Assembly (NCBI GenBank): GCA_947475175.1
Contig: CANJLN010000010.1
Location: forward strand, 1-36,271
Direction of reading: 5' to 3'
Length of the DNA stretch: 36,271 bases
From: Alphaproteobacteria bacterium
GTDB lineage: Bacteria; Pseudomonadota; Alphaproteobacteria; Paracaedibacterales; CAIULA01
Below the pieces are notes generated by a model. It ran no database searches. It was given only the letters and a program-made list of their open reading frames with translations, and was not told the origin of the DNA. Positions 1 to 10,287 of the stretch are shown here, in pieces. The position numbers were made by a program, and so were the translations under genes. The stretch's first letter is position 1. Each line of letters opens with the position of its first letter.

Positions 1-164
1 AAATCACTCGACATCATATGAGATCTTACTAGTTTCTTATAACGACGCTCTAATCTTGCCTCTAAAACCACACTAAACACCACCCTAATGAACAACACTA
101 GAGAAATACTAAACCATCTTTTGCAGACTTGTGTAGATACCTATGGACTCAACGAGGAGTTATC
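1..164. other. Left-edge noncoding stretch
   Basis: No supported gene lies here. The stretch is AT-rich and leads into the first CDS. Its only clear signal is a GAGGAG ribosome binding site at 154-159, five bases before the ATG at 165. No convincing promoter hexamer pair, tRNA or repeat was seen. Confidence 0.5.
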
Positions 165-605
165 ATGACTAATCTTTCCGAATCGCAAAAACCCATTCAT
201 CTGCTACTTCCTTCTGACTTTAATGCGGAAGAAGTGAAAAATGTGACTTGGCAACAAGGGGATTTATGGCAACAATTATCAGAAGAGACAATTGAGGAAA
301 CAAATACATTAGAAGCTGCTCTTGAAAGAGCTAGCAAGCCTCAAATTATTCCTAAAGAAGAGAAAGAAACCCCTAAATTGAATAATCTTATGAAAGTATG
401 GCTCGGATTTTGGGGAAGAAGTGCACTTTATTTTTGCATGATTGCTTTTATGCTGGGCTCTGTTTTGAGCCTGACTTATTTTTATAAGTTTGAATTAAAC
501 CTCGATCACCTGCTCACCACTTATATTGTGTGCAGTTTTGTTTTGTGGTTTTGTTTAACCCCCCTCGCCCTTTATCAAAGTTTGAAAGGAAGTATGAAGG
601 GGTGA
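165..605 (+). CDS. Small two-TM membrane protein of unknown function
   Basis: A 146-residue protein I do not recognise. The first ~80 residues are soluble, acidic and Glu-rich. Two hydrophobic segments follow (about residues 86-106 and 116-138) and the protein ends in a short Lys-containing tail, suggesting a bitopic or hairpin inner-membrane protein. The ATG at 165 is chosen because GAGGAG sits five bases upstream; an in-frame TTG at 129 has no such site. The gene converges on ftsB, and a short palindromic repeat (617-645) lies between their 3' ends. No catalytic motif is visible, so no function is assigned. Confidence 0.7.
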   Translation: MTNLSESQKPIHLLLPSDFNAEEVKNVTWQQGDLWQQLSEETIEETNTLEAALERASKPQIIPKEEKETPKLNNLMKVWLGFWGRSALYFCMIAFMLGSVLSLTYFYKFELNLDHLLTTYIVCSFVLWFCLTPLALYQSLKGSMKG

Positions 606-616
606 ATTTTTTAGGT

Positions 617-645
617 GTCATCTTCGAAACAAGTCCGAGAATGAC
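617..645 (-). repeat. 29-bp half-element of the GTCAT/ATGAC palindromic family
   Basis: The segment begins GTCAT and ends ATGAC. Between them is the reverse complement of the first hairpin of the 58-bp elements found in addA, addB and the NadD-like gene (core TCGGACTTGTTTCGA read on the minus strand). The second hairpin is missing. It lies between the convergent 3' ends of the 165-605 gene and ftsB, where its hairpin could act as a two-way terminator; that role is inferred. Confidence 0.7.
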
Positions 646-671
646 ACAATAGGATAAAGAAAATAAAGAAC

Positions 672-1049
672 CTACTTCTTCCGCTCAGGTGCACCATCAC
701 GGATCACAACTTCATCCGGACGAGCAAAATTAAGCAAAAGACGCACTCTTTCTTCTAGCATATCTCTATCCAAGCTGTCGGGACGTAGAAGATACACTTT
801 TCTCTCCAAAACTTCACGTTGACTTTGAAGATCGACTAAAACGATTTCGTCTTCTTTAATCTTTTGTTGCAGGCGCAACCAAGCCAATAGACCACGTTCC
901 CCTTGAAAAATGTGATAAACAAAATAAGCCATAATGCACAATGTCAAAAAGGGCCCGAGAATATCACGAAGGCGTTTTTCCCCTAATAAAGAGGGAAAAG
1001 AAAATCCTTTAACTTCTGGTAAAACACCATCTCTTGATGCTGCAAACAT
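672..1049 (-). CDS. ftsB: FtsB/DivIC-family septum formation initiator
   Basis: A 125-residue bitopic protein. A short basic N-terminus is followed by one membrane segment (about residues 30-48). A Leu/Arg/Glu-rich coiled coil (about 52-100) comes next, which is the FtsB/DivIC layout. FtsB links FtsL and FtsQ in the divisome at midcell. It starts two bases after the eno stop codon, with a GGGGAT ribosome site inside the eno 3' end, so the genes are probably cotranscribed; eno followed by ftsB is a common alphaproteobacterial order. The family call rests on topology and context because primary sequence in this family is poorly conserved. Confidence 0.85.
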   Translation of the reverse strand: MFAASRDGVLPEVKGFSFPSLLGEKRLRDILGPFLTLCIMAYFVYHIFQGERGLLAWLRLQQKIKEDEIVLVDLQSQREVLERKVYLLRPDSLDRDMLEERVRLLLNFARPDEVVIRDGAPERKK

Positions 1050-1051
1050 AA

Positions 1052-2362
<1,311 letters not shown>

Positions 2363-2381
2363 CTATTTTGTTAAGAAAATA

Positions 2382-3218
2382 CTAAGAAATCCACCTAGGA
2401 TACTTCTTGGCCACCAGATCAAAAGCCATTAATTCGCGCAATACTTTTTCCATGTCTTTTAAATGAATCATGTTGGGGCCATCACTTGGTGCACAGTCTG
2501 GATTTTCGTGCGTTTCCAAGAAAACGCCGGCAATACCTGTTGCAACGGCTGCACGCGCTAAGACAGGGGCGAACTCGCGTTGCCCGCCAGTTGTCTCCCC
2601 TTGCCCGCCTGGTTGTTGAACGGAATGGGTTGCATCAAAAATAACAGGATAACCGGTGCTTGCCATGATGGGTAATGATCTCATATCAGACACAAGTGTA
2701 TTGTACCCAAAGCTAGCACCACGCTCACACAGCATCACCTGTTCATTACCAAACGCTTCCATTTTTGAAATCACGTTTTTCATATCCCAGGGTGCTAAAA
2801 ATTGCCCTTTTTTAATGTTTAGAGTTTTCCCCGTTTCAGCTGCTGCTTGCAAAAGATCCGTCTGACGACAAAGAAAAGCAGGGATTTGCAAAACATCAAC
2901 AACAGAGGCTGCAAGAAGGCATTGTTCAGGGGTATGAATATCCGTTATCACAGGACAGCCAAACTTTTCTTTAATCTCAGAAAAGATGAGCAAACTTGCC
3001 TCTAATCCAATGCCACGAACACCTTTTACACTTGTGCGGTTTGCTTTATCAAAAGAGGTTTTGTAAATAAGGCCAAAACCTAATTTTTTGGATAATTCAA
3101 CCAATTCAGCTGCCATCATCAACGCATGTTCACGGCTTTCCATCTGACATGGGCCTGCTATGATGGTAAGTGGCAGGTCATTTCCAACGGTTAAAGATCC
3201 AATTTTTAAGTGGCGCAT
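2382..3218 (-). CDS. kdsA: 3-deoxy-8-phosphooctulonate synthase (KDO8P synthase)
   Basis: Condenses phosphoenolpyruvate with arabinose 5-phosphate to make KDO 8-phosphate, the precursor of the LPS inner-core sugar, so the cell probably makes a lipid A-KDO outer membrane. The 278-residue length and the motifs SFDKANRTS, PAFLCRQTDL, KKGQFLAPWDM, VIFDATHSVQ and FLETHENPD are typical. The N-terminal motif reads AGPCQMES with Cys24 where the E. coli enzyme has Asn. By family knowledge, this marks the metal-dependent class. It begins one base after the pyrG stop, in the conserved secG-pyrG-kdsA-eno order. Confidence 0.95.
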   Translation of the reverse strand: MRHLKIGSLTVGNDLPLTIIAGPCQMESREHALMMAAELVELSKKLGFGLIYKTSFDKANRTSVKGVRGIGLEASLLIFSEIKEKFGCPVITDIHTPEQCLLAASVVDVLQIPAFLCRQTDLLQAAAETGKTLNIKKGQFLAPWDMKNVISKMEAFGNEQVMLCERGASFGYNTLVSDMRSLPIMASTGYPVIFDATHSVQQPGGQGETTGGQREFAPVLARAAVATGIAGVFLETHENPDCAPSDGPNMIHLKDMEKVLRELMAFDLVAKKYPRWIS

Positions 3219-5134
<1,916 letters not shown>

Positions 5135-5179
5135 TGTCTAACCCAGACCCTTTCTGTTTTGGTTGGTTATTCTATTTGA

Positions 5180-5731
5180 CTATTTTGGAGCCATAACCAT
5201 TATCATCTGCCGTCCTTCAAGTTTCGGCAAGTTCTCAACTTTTGCAATTTCATCGAAATCTTCTCTAACTTTTAACAAAAGATCCATACCAATTTCTTGG
5301 TGACTCAGCTCACGACCACGAAATCTCATGCACACCTTAACCTTATTCCCCTCTTCAAGAAAGCGTTTAATAGCGCGACACTTGACCTCGAAGTCATTGT
5401 CATCAATCATGGGACGCATTTGAATTTCTTTTAGTTCGATGACTTTTTGCTTCTTTTTAGCTTCAGCCTTTTTTTTCTGTTGCTCATATTTAAACTTACC
5501 GTGGTCTAATATTTTACAAACAGGCGGTTCAGAGTTAGGTACGATTTCAACCAGATCCAGCCCCGCTTGTTGGGCCATACCGAGAGCTTCTGATCTACCA
5601 ACGATTCCAGCCATTTCCCCGTGCTCATCAATCAGCCTTACCTTTTGCGCCGTAATTTCTTGATTGATCCTCGGACCATCATTGCGTGTTCCCTCTCTAT
5701 TCGAAGTCGGGTCCTGATTAACTCGAGCTAT
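5180..5731 (-). CDS. infC: Translation initiation factor IF-3, probable AUA start
   Basis: IF-3 binds the 30S subunit and checks start-codon and initiator-tRNA pairing. The C-terminal domain is clear ([36 protein letters not shown]). The first canonical ATG, at 5614, would remove about 39 residues of the N-terminal domain. Open frame continues upstream and encodes [18 protein letters not shown], the conserved IF-3 N-terminus. No ATG, GTG or TTG occurs in that extension. The best start is ATA at 5731, with GGAG at 5740-5743 (minus strand), eight bases away. It gives 183 residues, a normal IF-3 length. Non-canonical infC starts are known to give IF-3 autoregulation. The exact codon is inferred. 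Confidence 0.88.
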   Translation of the reverse strand: MARVNQDPTSNREGTRNDGPRINQEITAQKVRLIDEHGEMAGIVGRSEALGMAQQAGLDLVEIVPNSEPPVCKILDHGKFKYEQQKKKAEAKKKQKVIELKEIQMRPMIDDNDFEVKCRAIKRFLEEGNKVKVCMRFRGRELSHQEIGMDLLLKVREDFDEIAKVENLPKLEGRQMIMVMAPK

Positions 5732-5767
5732 GTCACATTCTCCATAAATAACAACTAAAACACTGAC

Positions 5768-5796
5768 ATTTTACCAACAACCTAAGGCAAAGTCCA
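5768..5796 (-). promoter_or_regulatory. Candidate sigma70-type promoter for infC-secG-pyrG-kdsA-eno-ftsB
   Basis: On the minus strand a TGGACT -35-like hexamer (5791-5796) is followed after 17 bases by TAAAAT (5768-5773). The predicted transcript starts near 5761, about 30 bases before the infC start. It lies in the uvrC-infC gap. This rests on hexamer matches only. Confidence 0.4.
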
Positions 5797-5841
5797 GGCT
5801 GCTGTTTTTGAAAATTTATTTTTCTCTTTTTGAATCAATTC

Positions 5842-7695
5842 TCACCGGTCATGAAAATGTTGATAGATTTTCATAGCAATAGATTTACTTACTCCTTCCA
5901 CAAGCTGCAGATCCGTCAGCCCTGCTTTTGCAACGTGTTGAGCTGAACCAAAATGCTGCAATAATTTTTTCTTACGAGAAGGTCCTATTCCAGAAATTTC
6001 ATCAAGAAGAGATTGCTTTATTTTTTTTTGTCTTTTTGCACGGTGTGTCCCAATTGCAAAGCGATGTGCTTCGTCTCTGAGGCGTTGAAGAAAATGCAAA
6101 ACACTGCTGTTTCCTGACAAAGAAAAAGGTTCTTTCTCAGACATGTAAAACGTTTCCTTTCCTGCATTACGATCAACCCCCTTCGCAATACCAGCAACCG
6201 GGATATCCACATTCATTTCACGCATAACTTCTAAAACACTACTCAGATGCCCCTGCCCTCCATCAATTAACAAAAGGTCGGGCAGAAGCCACTCTTCTTG
6301 ATGTGAAAATCTTCTCCTCATAACTTCACGCATCATCGCGTAATCATCCGCTTTATTATGTGCGTTTTTGATAGCAAATTTTCGGTAAGATTTTTTATCA
6401 AACCCCTCTTGGTTTGCAACAACCATAACCCCGTACGCATCTGTGCCTTGAATGTGACTGTTATCATAGATTTCAATTCGCTCTGGAACTTTTGACAGAT
6501 AAAATATATCCACTAAGTCATGAAAGACCTTTTTGATTGACGCATTTTCGGCGTGCAAACGTTCTAAATTTCCTTTCGCATTTGACAGGGCATGATCGAT
6601 CAATTCTTTTTTAAGGCCTAATTTGGGAACTTCCCACTTCGTTATTTGACCATGTTGAAGTTTTAAAGCTTTCGTTATCAGCTCAAATTCCTCTGGACTG
6701 TGACTTAACAATACTACAGGTGCAGGAGGACGCTCTCGGTAAAACTGATTAACAAAGGCAGCCATAACTGCTTCGTTGTTTTGTTCATTGCTGTGACTCA
6801 GCATAAATGATTCTGTTCCAAGATTTCTGCCGTGACGAAAAAAGAAAATTTGAACGCAAGCCTTTCCACCCATTTGCACAAGGGAAATCACATCACCATT
6901 TTCAAGAGCACTAATATTGATACATTGACGGCTTTGAATCTGTGTTAAAAGACGGATGCGATCGCGATAGGTAACCGCTTTTTCAAAGTTCAACTGCTCA
7001 CTGGCTTCATTCATTTTCAAAGCCAACTGCCGTTGAACCCAATCCGTTTTTCCTAAAAGAAAGTTCTGCGCTTGCTTTAGATTTTCGTCATAGTCATCTT
7101 TTGAAATCAACCCAACACAAGGAGCTGTGCATCTCTTAATATGATACTGAAGACAAGGGCGGGTTCTATTTGCAAAATAAGTGTCTTGGCAATTCCGAAG
7201 TTGAAAAACGCGTTGCAAAGTCAAAATTGTTTCATCAACAGCAAGGATAGAGGCAAACGGGCCGAAATAATCGCCCGCCACATCTTGAGGGCCTCGATGT
7301 TTAAAGATTCTAGAAAAAGCGTGATCCTTTGTCAGTAAAATATAGGGGAAAGATTTATCATCTTTTAAAAGAATGTTATAACGAGGCTGCAGTTTCTTTA
7401 TTAGATTACTCTCAAGCAATAACGCCTCAGTTTCGGTATGCGTAGTCACAATCTCTAGATTTCTTGTTTCTGAAACCATCCGTTGCAGACGATTGGTAAG
7501 TTTATGAACTTGAGTGTAAGAATAAACCCTCTTTTTGAGGTTGTTTGCTTTTCCAACATACAAAACCACCCCCTTGTCATTAATCATTCTATAAACACCA
7601 GGTAATGAAGGGAGCGTTGTCACTGCACAATCAATAAAGGCAGCACCTTCTTTTAAGGTATTTGAGTTGTTAAGATCAGATTCTAAATCAGGCAT
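5842..7695 (-). CDS. uvrC: Excinuclease ABC subunit C
   Basis: The UvrC nuclease cuts DNA on both sides of a lesion held by UvrB in nucleotide excision repair. Domains in order: GIY-YIG nuclease (LPGVYRMINDKGVVLYVGKA), Cys-rich region (RPCLQYHIKRCTAPC), UVR/UvrB-binding helix pair (EASEQLNFEKAVTYRDRIRLL), RNase H-like endonuclease (IEIYDNSHIQGTDAYG, LLIDGGQGHLSSV), and C-terminal helix-hairpin-helix repeats (LLDEISGIGPSRKKKLL). The ATG at 7695 gives 617 residues; an in-frame GTG at 7728 would add 11. Neither has a strong ribosome site, so the start is uncertain. It is the most upstream gene of the leftward block. Confidence 0.95.
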   Translation of the reverse strand: MPDLESDLNNSNTLKEGAAFIDCAVTTLPSLPGVYRMINDKGVVLYVGKANNLKKRVYSYTQVHKLTNRLQRMVSETRNLEIVTTHTETEALLLESNLIKKLQPRYNILLKDDKSFPYILLTKDHAFSRIFKHRGPQDVAGDYFGPFASILAVDETILTLQRVFQLRNCQDTYFANRTRPCLQYHIKRCTAPCVGLISKDDYDENLKQAQNFLLGKTDWVQRQLALKMNEASEQLNFEKAVTYRDRIRLLTQIQSRQCINISALENGDVISLVQMGGKACVQIFFFRHGRNLGTESFMLSHSNEQNNEAVMAAFVNQFYRERPPAPVVLLSHSPEEFELITKALKLQHGQITKWEVPKLGLKKELIDHALSNAKGNLERLHAENASIKKVFHDLVDIFYLSKVPERIEIYDNSHIQGTDAYGVMVVANQEGFDKKSYRKFAIKNAHNKADDYAMMREVMRRRFSHQEEWLLPDLLLIDGGQGHLSSVLEVMREMNVDIPVAGIAKGVDRNAGKETFYMSEKEPFSLSGNSSVLHFLQRLRDEAHRFAIGTHRAKRQKKIKQSLLDEISGIGPSRKKKLLQHFGSAQHVAKAGLTDLQLVEGVSKSIAMKIYQHFHDR

Positions 7696-7751
7696 AAGGT
7701 TGTATCTTTTTTGGTTAAATGAATGCACTTAAAATAAGTGAGATGATCTAA

Positions 7752-7779
7752 AACATAAGCAAAACAAAGAGATTAACAA
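7752..7779 (-). promoter_or_regulatory. Candidate promoter for uvrC
   Basis: On the minus strand TTGTTA (7774-7779) is followed after 16 bases by TATGTT (7752-7757), upstream of both uvrC start candidates. The match is modest in an AT-rich region, so chance is a real possibility. Confidence 0.3.
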
Positions 7780-7790
7780 AGAGTTAATTT

Positions 7791-7825
7791 TTATCCACGA
7801 AATCTGTGGATAACTATGTGGATAG
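7791..7825. promoter_or_regulatory. Cluster of three DnaA-box-like 9-mers
   Basis: TTATCCACG on plus at 7791-7799, TTATCCACA on minus at 7805-7813 and CTATCCACA on minus at 7817-7825. One is a perfect consensus match and two differ by one base. The spacing is tight and the first two converge. They could load DnaA at an origin or regulate the flanking genes. Confidence 0.5.
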
Positions 7826-8200
7826 TTTGTGGGGTACTCGAAAAATACCAAGCAAACCCTCAGGTTTCCAGTCTCTGCCCAAGCTTTAAGCTTTAAAAAT
7901 AACTCGTTGTTTTTAAACGATTTTTTATTTCTTCTTATCCGTCCCACTGAAATGACAGGCGAAAATTCAAACATTTTTAATCTATCTTTTTCTATTTGAC
8001 TCCCTGTTAATAACTTTAACTCTAAACCATCAAATTTTAATCAAAATTTAACCTAACCTGGGTTGTTATTAAAACATCCACAACAATCTCGAAATTCCAG
8101 ACAACATCACTCTTGAAAATATTGCTAATCTCCAAAAGATAATGTACATATTGAACTTCACATTTTTTAATATGTTCATAAAAAAAGAAAGGCTCAGATA

Positions 8201-8533
8201 GTGGTTAAGTTAGAGTGGGGAACAAAACGCACCTGCCATGGTTGCAGTTCTCGTTTTTATGATTTACGCAAAACACCGATCAATTGCCCTAAGTGCGGAT
8301 CGATTTTTGAAATTCAAGTTCCGACACGCGGTCGTCGTGGGCGTGCTGCAGCTGAAGCAACGAAGGATGTTGGTGTTGGTCTAGACGAAGCAGTATTGGT
8401 TGACGATATTGCTCTGGTTGACGATATTGATGGCGAAATCGAAGATGATGGCGGATTGATGGAAGATACGTCCGATCTGGGTGAAGACCTTGATGACATC
8501 CCAGATGTTCTCGATCATGAAGAAGAAGGATAA
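8201..8533 (+). CDS. FYDLN-acid domain protein (TIGR02300 family), zinc ribbon plus acidic tail
   Basis: A 110-residue protein with an N-terminal zinc-ribbon-like module: GTKRTCHGCSSRFYDLRKTP followed by CPKCGSIFE, giving two CxxC pairs, and the FYDL motif that names this mainly alphaproteobacterial family. A basic stretch (RGRRGRAA) follows, then a long Asp/Glu-rich tail (about residues 60-110). The start is GTG at 8201, with a purine-rich AAAGAAAGG just upstream. The molecular role of the family is unknown. A strong terminator follows. It is the first rightward gene after the DnaA-box region. Confidence 0.88.
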   Translation: MVKLEWGTKRTCHGCSSRFYDLRKTPINCPKCGSIFEIQVPTRGRRGRAAAEATKDVGVGLDEAVLVDDIALVDDIDGEIEDDGGLMEDTSDLGEDLDDIPDVLDHEEEG

Positions 8534-8556
8534 ACTTCTTTTTCTTAATACAAACG

Positions 8557-8581
8557 AAAGCCCCTTGATGGGGCTTTTTTT
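8557..8581 (+). terminator. Rho-independent terminator after the FYDLN gene
   Basis: A perfect 8-base stem (AAAGCCCC / GGGGCTTT) with loop TTGAT, followed by a run of seven T. It starts 23 bases after the stop codon of the 8201-8533 gene and is the clearest intrinsic terminator in the window. Confidence 0.92.
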
Positions 8582-9014
8582 ATGGATGACACGGGAATAT
8601 AACCGGAAAATCAAGGTGATGCCGCCTGAGCCGTCAGATTTCGATCCTCTCGTGGCCAAGTGACCAGGTGGGTACCATATACTGAAACCACAGTCTCAGC
8701 AGGGACAGCTCCCGAGGATAATAATTGGGCCAAGGGATTCTAATCTTACAACGCACTCTGCAGCATCAATTTCTGTATAGCACATAAATAGTTAAAAAAC
8801 GACTAAACCCTTCGCCTTGCTAAATTGTTTACCAGTATCAAATCATACTGGCCAGATGCGAGAAAAAATCTTGAAAGCCTTGTCGCAATTAGAGCTCATT
8901 TGCAGCAAAGAGAAAGAGGATCGAATTAAAATTCTACGAAACAAACCCATTGTGAACAAGCCATGTCTTCCCTTATTATAAAAGCAAGATTCATCTTAGG
9001 TTTGGCTCAAATTC
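8582..9014. other. Intergenic region between terminator and aldolase, with possible decayed ORF and a hairpin
   Basis: No intact gene is supported. At about 8582-8661 and again from 8664 to about 8778, one plus-strand frame is open except for a single TGA at 8661-8663. Its composition is less AT-rich than its surroundings, suggesting a decayed coding fragment of unknown origin. Positions 8832-8851 form a perfect 7-base hairpin (CCAGTAT, 6-base loop, ATACTGG) without a T-run. A promoter candidate for the aldolase lies near the right end. No tRNA fold was found. Confidence 0.4.
8950..8979 (+). promoter_or_regulatory. Candidate promoter for the aldolase operon
   Basis: TTGTGA at 8950-8955, then 18 bases, then TATTAT at 8974-8979. 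A transcript start near 8986 would leave a leader of about 28 bases before the ATG at 9015. It lies downstream of the terminator at 8557, where a new promoter is needed. Confidence 0.45.
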
Positions 9015-9935
9015 ATGCGAGTGACTCAACGCGTTAAAAAGATCCTAGGCTTTTACGAAAGCGACAACCCTGGCAGCAAGACAAACCTGGCGCGGTTTCT
9101 GATGCACGGAAAATTAGCAGGATCAGGGAAAATAATGATCTTGGCCGTTGATCAGGGATTTGAACATGGCCCCGACCGCAGTTTTGCTGCAAACCCAGCC
9201 GCTCTTGATCCGCATTACCATTATCAAATGGCTTTGGATGCTGGCCTTTCTGGTTATGCAGCACCTCTTGGCGCTTTAGAAGCAGGGGCTGATACATTTG
9301 CAGGCGCCGTTCCAACCATCTTAAAGATGAATAGCAGCAACAGCTTGACTGCTAAAAACAATCCACCGGACCAGGCTGTTACAGCGAGCGTTCATGACGC
9401 CTTGCGTTTGGGGTGTTCAGCTATTGGTTTTACAATCTACCCAGGTTCTGATGCATCCTTAGATCTCTTTGAAGAAATCAGAGAGTTATCCATGGAAGCC
9501 AAAGCATGTGGCCTTGCTGTTGTTATTTGGTCTTATGCGCGTGGAAATTTGAGCAAAGAAGGTGAAACCGCTATTGATGTTATCAGTTATGGTGCTCATA
9601 TGGCAGCGTTATTGGGGGCCCATATCATAAAGGTTAAGCTTCCCTCCGCGTATCTAGAAATTTCCGAAGCCAACCAAAACTATATAAAATACGGCATCAA
9701 AATTGACACCATGGCTGATCGCGTTAAACATGTGGCGGACTGCTGCTTTAAGGGGCGCCGTATGGTCATTTTCTCTGGTGGTGAAAGCAAAGACACCGGC
9801 AGCGTTTTACAAGATGCAAAAGACATTAAGGCTGGCGGTGGATTTGGTTCAATCATTGGTCGCAATTGTTTTCAACGTCCTCGACCTGAGGCTATGAAGA
9901 TGCTTCAGGATTTAGCAACTATTTACAAAAATTAA
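9015..9935 (+). CDS. Class I fructose-bisphosphate aldolase (DhnA/FbaB type)
   Basis: Cleaves fructose 1,6-bisphosphate to dihydroxyacetone phosphate and glyceraldehyde 3-phosphate, by a Schiff base with lysine. The 306-residue protein matches the archaeal/DhnA-type family: ILAVDQGFEHGPDRSF at the N-terminus, GCSAIGFTIYPGSD, VVIWSYARG, the Schiff-base strand HIIKVKLPS (Lys208 is the likely catalytic residue, by family alignment), VIFSGGESKD and the phosphate-binding GGGFGSIIGRN. The ATG has no strong ribosome site but gives the usual family N-terminus. The NDUFA12 gene follows after one base. With gap, eno and tkt it shows that lower glycolysis is retained. Confidence 0.93.
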   Translation: MRVTQRVKKILGFYESDNPGSKTNLARFLMHGKLAGSGKIMILAVDQGFEHGPDRSFAANPAALDPHYHYQMALDAGLSGYAAPLGALEAGADTFAGAVPTILKMNSSNSLTAKNNPPDQAVTASVHDALRLGCSAIGFTIYPGSDASLDLFEEIRELSMEAKACGLAVVIWSYARGNLSKEGETAIDVISYGAHMAALLGAHIIKVKLPSAYLEISEANQNYIKYGIKIDTMADRVKHVADCCFKGRRMVIFSGGESKDTGSVLQDAKDIKAGGGFGSIIGRNCFQRPRPEAMKMLQDLATIYKN

Positions 9936-9936
9936 T

Positions 9937-10287
9937 ATGGACCTAAGCATTATTTTATTCACCTGGTGGAAAGGAGTTCTTGTCGGCATTGATACGTTCG
10001 GCAATCGCTATTTTCAGGAAAGAAAACAAAATAAACACCGAAAATCCAGACGGTGGGTTCTGTATAAGGGGAAAGCCGAGGCTTCTAAAGTTCCGGCTCA
10101 GTGGCACGGCTGGCTGCATTACACACATAACGATATTCCATCCGATAATCACACTCATGATTGGCAAAAAGGGCATTTACCTAATTTAACAGGAACAATT
10201 TTGGCTCACCGCCCTGATCAATCTTCTCTTTTACATCCACAAACAACCAAACATAATGCATCTGATTATGAACCCTGGAAACCTTGA
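9937..10287 (+). CDS. NDUFA12-family NADH:ubiquinone oxidoreductase accessory subunit
   Basis: A 116-residue protein of the B17.2/NDUFA12 family, an accessory subunit of complex I shared by alphaproteobacteria and mitochondria. The signature block is present: FTWWKGVLVGIDTFGNRYFQ, RRWVLYKGKAEASKVP, and WHGWLHYTHNDIPSD. The C-terminus keeps HLPNLTGT and ends in YEPWKP. Its presence supports an aerobic respiratory chain with a mitochondrial-like complex I. It begins one base after the aldolase stop and overlaps the 5' end of the pseudouridine synthase gene. Confidence 0.9.
   Translation: MDLSIILFTWWKGVLVGIDTFGNRYFQERKQNKHRKSRRWVLYKGKAEASKVPAQWHGWLHYTHNDIPSDNHTHDWQKGHLPNLTGTILAHRPDQSSLLHPQTTKHNASDYEPWKP

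Larger units (their letters stand above)
7696..8200. other. AT-rich intergenic region with DnaA-box cluster; candidate replication origin
   Basis: About 500 bases without a supported gene, between the leftward block ending at uvrC and the rightward block starting at 8201. Three DnaA-box-like 9-mers lie within 35 bases: TTATCCACG (7791-7799), a perfect TTATCCACA on the minus strand (7805-7813), and CTATCCACA on the minus strand (7817-7825). The first two form an inverted repeat with 8-base arms. A weaker ATCCACA-containing site is at 8074-8082. The flanking sequence around 7975-8060 is very AT-rich. The switch in transcription polarity here also fits an origin. The usual alphaproteobacterial neighbour hemE is not in the window, so this remains a hypothesis. 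Confidence 0.4.

Noticed and set aside
7729-7974. 81-codon leftward open frame upstream of uvrC
   Set aside because: No ribosome site, no family-like motif, and it spans the DnaA-box cluster and promoter region. Its composition looks noncoding.
8481-8663. 60-codon rightward frame overlapping the FYDLN gene end
   Set aside because: Its first part overlaps an acidic tail in another frame and then runs through the terminator hairpin; at most its 3' half is a decayed fragment.
8640-8760. Possible tRNA or known ncRNA after the FYDLN gene
   Set aside because: In some alphaproteobacteria a tRNA lies near this gene, but no cloverleaf, T-loop GTTCGA motif or CCA-like end was found.
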